Shown here one piece after another: positions 63,581 to 64,000 of a stretch of 64,000 nt of DNA. Origin of the DNA: Bradyrhizobium macuxiense (GTDB lineage Bacteria > Pseudomonadota > Alphaproteobacteria > Rhizobiales > Xanthobacteraceae). Location: positions 1 through 64,000 of the forward strand of contig NZ_VITY01000012.1 of assembly GCF_007993935.1 (NCBI RefSeq), in the 5' to 3' direction. Below the pieces are notes generated by a model. That model worked only from the letters and a program-made list of their open reading frames with translations, had not been told where the DNA came from and made no database searches. Numbering within the stretch: position 1 is the stretch's first letter; each line of letters opens with the position of its first letter. Position numbers and translations under genes: made by a program.

Positions 63581-64000
63581 GCGATCCACGCTGGAGCGAG
63601 GCGCTTGCGCATCTGCCCGACTATCTCGGCAATCATGTCCGGGTCAGCGTCGCCGCGCTGGCGCTCGGGCTTCTGATCAGCCTGCCGCTTGCGATCATCG
63701 CCCGCAACCGGCCGGTGCTGCGCGGCGCGCTGCTCGGGCTTGCCAGCATCGTGCAGACCGTGCCCGGTCTCGCTTTGCTCGCGCTGTTCTATCCGCTGCT
63801 GCTGGCGCTCGCCGCCGTGACTGCGGCCTGGCTCGGCTTCAGCTTCTCCGCCTTCGGCTTCCTGCCGGCCGTGCTGGCGCTCGCGCTCTATTCGATGCTG
63901 CCGGTGTTGCGCAACACCATCACCGGCCTGTCGGGCGTCGATCCGGCGGTGCTGGAGGCCGCCGAGGGCGTCGGTATGACGCCGCGGCAATCGCTCACCA
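63577..64000 (+). CDS. Osmoprotectant ABC transporter permease (partial, runs off the window)
   Basis: An open frame of 141 codons to the window end, starting at the ATG at 63577 inside the ATPase stop. It shows permease features of the OpuCB/OsmW type: LPDYLGNHVRVSVAALALGL, IVQTVPGLALLALFYPLL, FLPAVLALALYSMLPVLRNT and the EAA-like LEAAEGVGMTPRQSL. Whether a binding domain is fused at the C-terminus lies outside the window. Confidence 0.9.

Overview
The window is high-GC alphaproteobacterial chromosome and looks like Bradyrhizobium or a close relative (Nitrobacteraceae). This is inferred from gene content: two DUF3551 proteins, an LTXXQ protein, ExoD, many ABC/TRAP uptake systems and a fused NAD-formate dehydrogenase. 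Several families of short intergenic palindromes of the rhizobial type also occur. I see no prophage, complete insertion sequence, CRISPR array or rRNA. One tRNA-Lys(CUU) lies at 8166-8241.

Layout. 0-2.9 kb: a molybdopterin oxidoreductase lacking its last domain, divergent from a GntR regulator. 2.9-7.6 kb: a complete beta-oxidation set (acyl-CoA dehydrogenase, enoyl-CoA hydratase, SDR 3-hydroxyacyl-CoA dehydrogenase, thiolase) behind an IclR regulator reduced to its DNA-binding half. 8-14.4 kb: tRNA-Lys, an LTXXQ protein, a three-gene TRAP transporter and an HlyD-type pump pair. 14.6-19.7 kb: a membrane protein, an orphan amino-acid-type binding protein, ExoD, a membrane-anchored coiled-coil protein, a ModA-like protein with no signal peptide and an exported dienelactone hydrolase. 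19.8-27.4 kb: a formate dehydrogenase module (alpha subunit, fused gamma-beta subunit, moeA, fdhD, mobA) in which cofactor synthesis, sulfuration and the enzyme are grouped.

27.5-34 kb: an exported protein with a possible Tat signal, a LysR regulator, a FAD oxidase and leuA. Upstream of leuA I find an unlisted short ORF rich in leucine codons near its end, whose stop codon lies inside an RNA stem with an alternative pairing partner. This looks like a transcription attenuator and is the best candidate for a new regulatory element here. 34-39 kb: an Ada-type regulator, an NTF2-like protein, a membrane spermidine-synthase-like protein bracketed by two copies of one palindromic repeat, and PPK2. 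39.4-44.3 kb: a livKGFHM operon whose last gene overlaps ppk2.

44.5-55.7 kb: an exported RidA protein, a MipZ-like ATPase sitting between an intact NUDIX gene and a decayed NUDIX fragment, an orphan NMT1-type binding protein, an exported cupin, a 4Fe-4S/SCP2 fusion, two reductases divergent from an XRE regulator, an ABC ATPase/permease pair and panE. 55.7-59.5 kb: a 1255-residue calpain-like protease with an intact Cys-His-Asn triad followed by 107-residue tandem repeats. 59.8-64 kb: tandem DUF3551 genes, an exported protein, an HD-domain protein, a small protein and the start of an osmoprotectant ABC operon that leaves the window.
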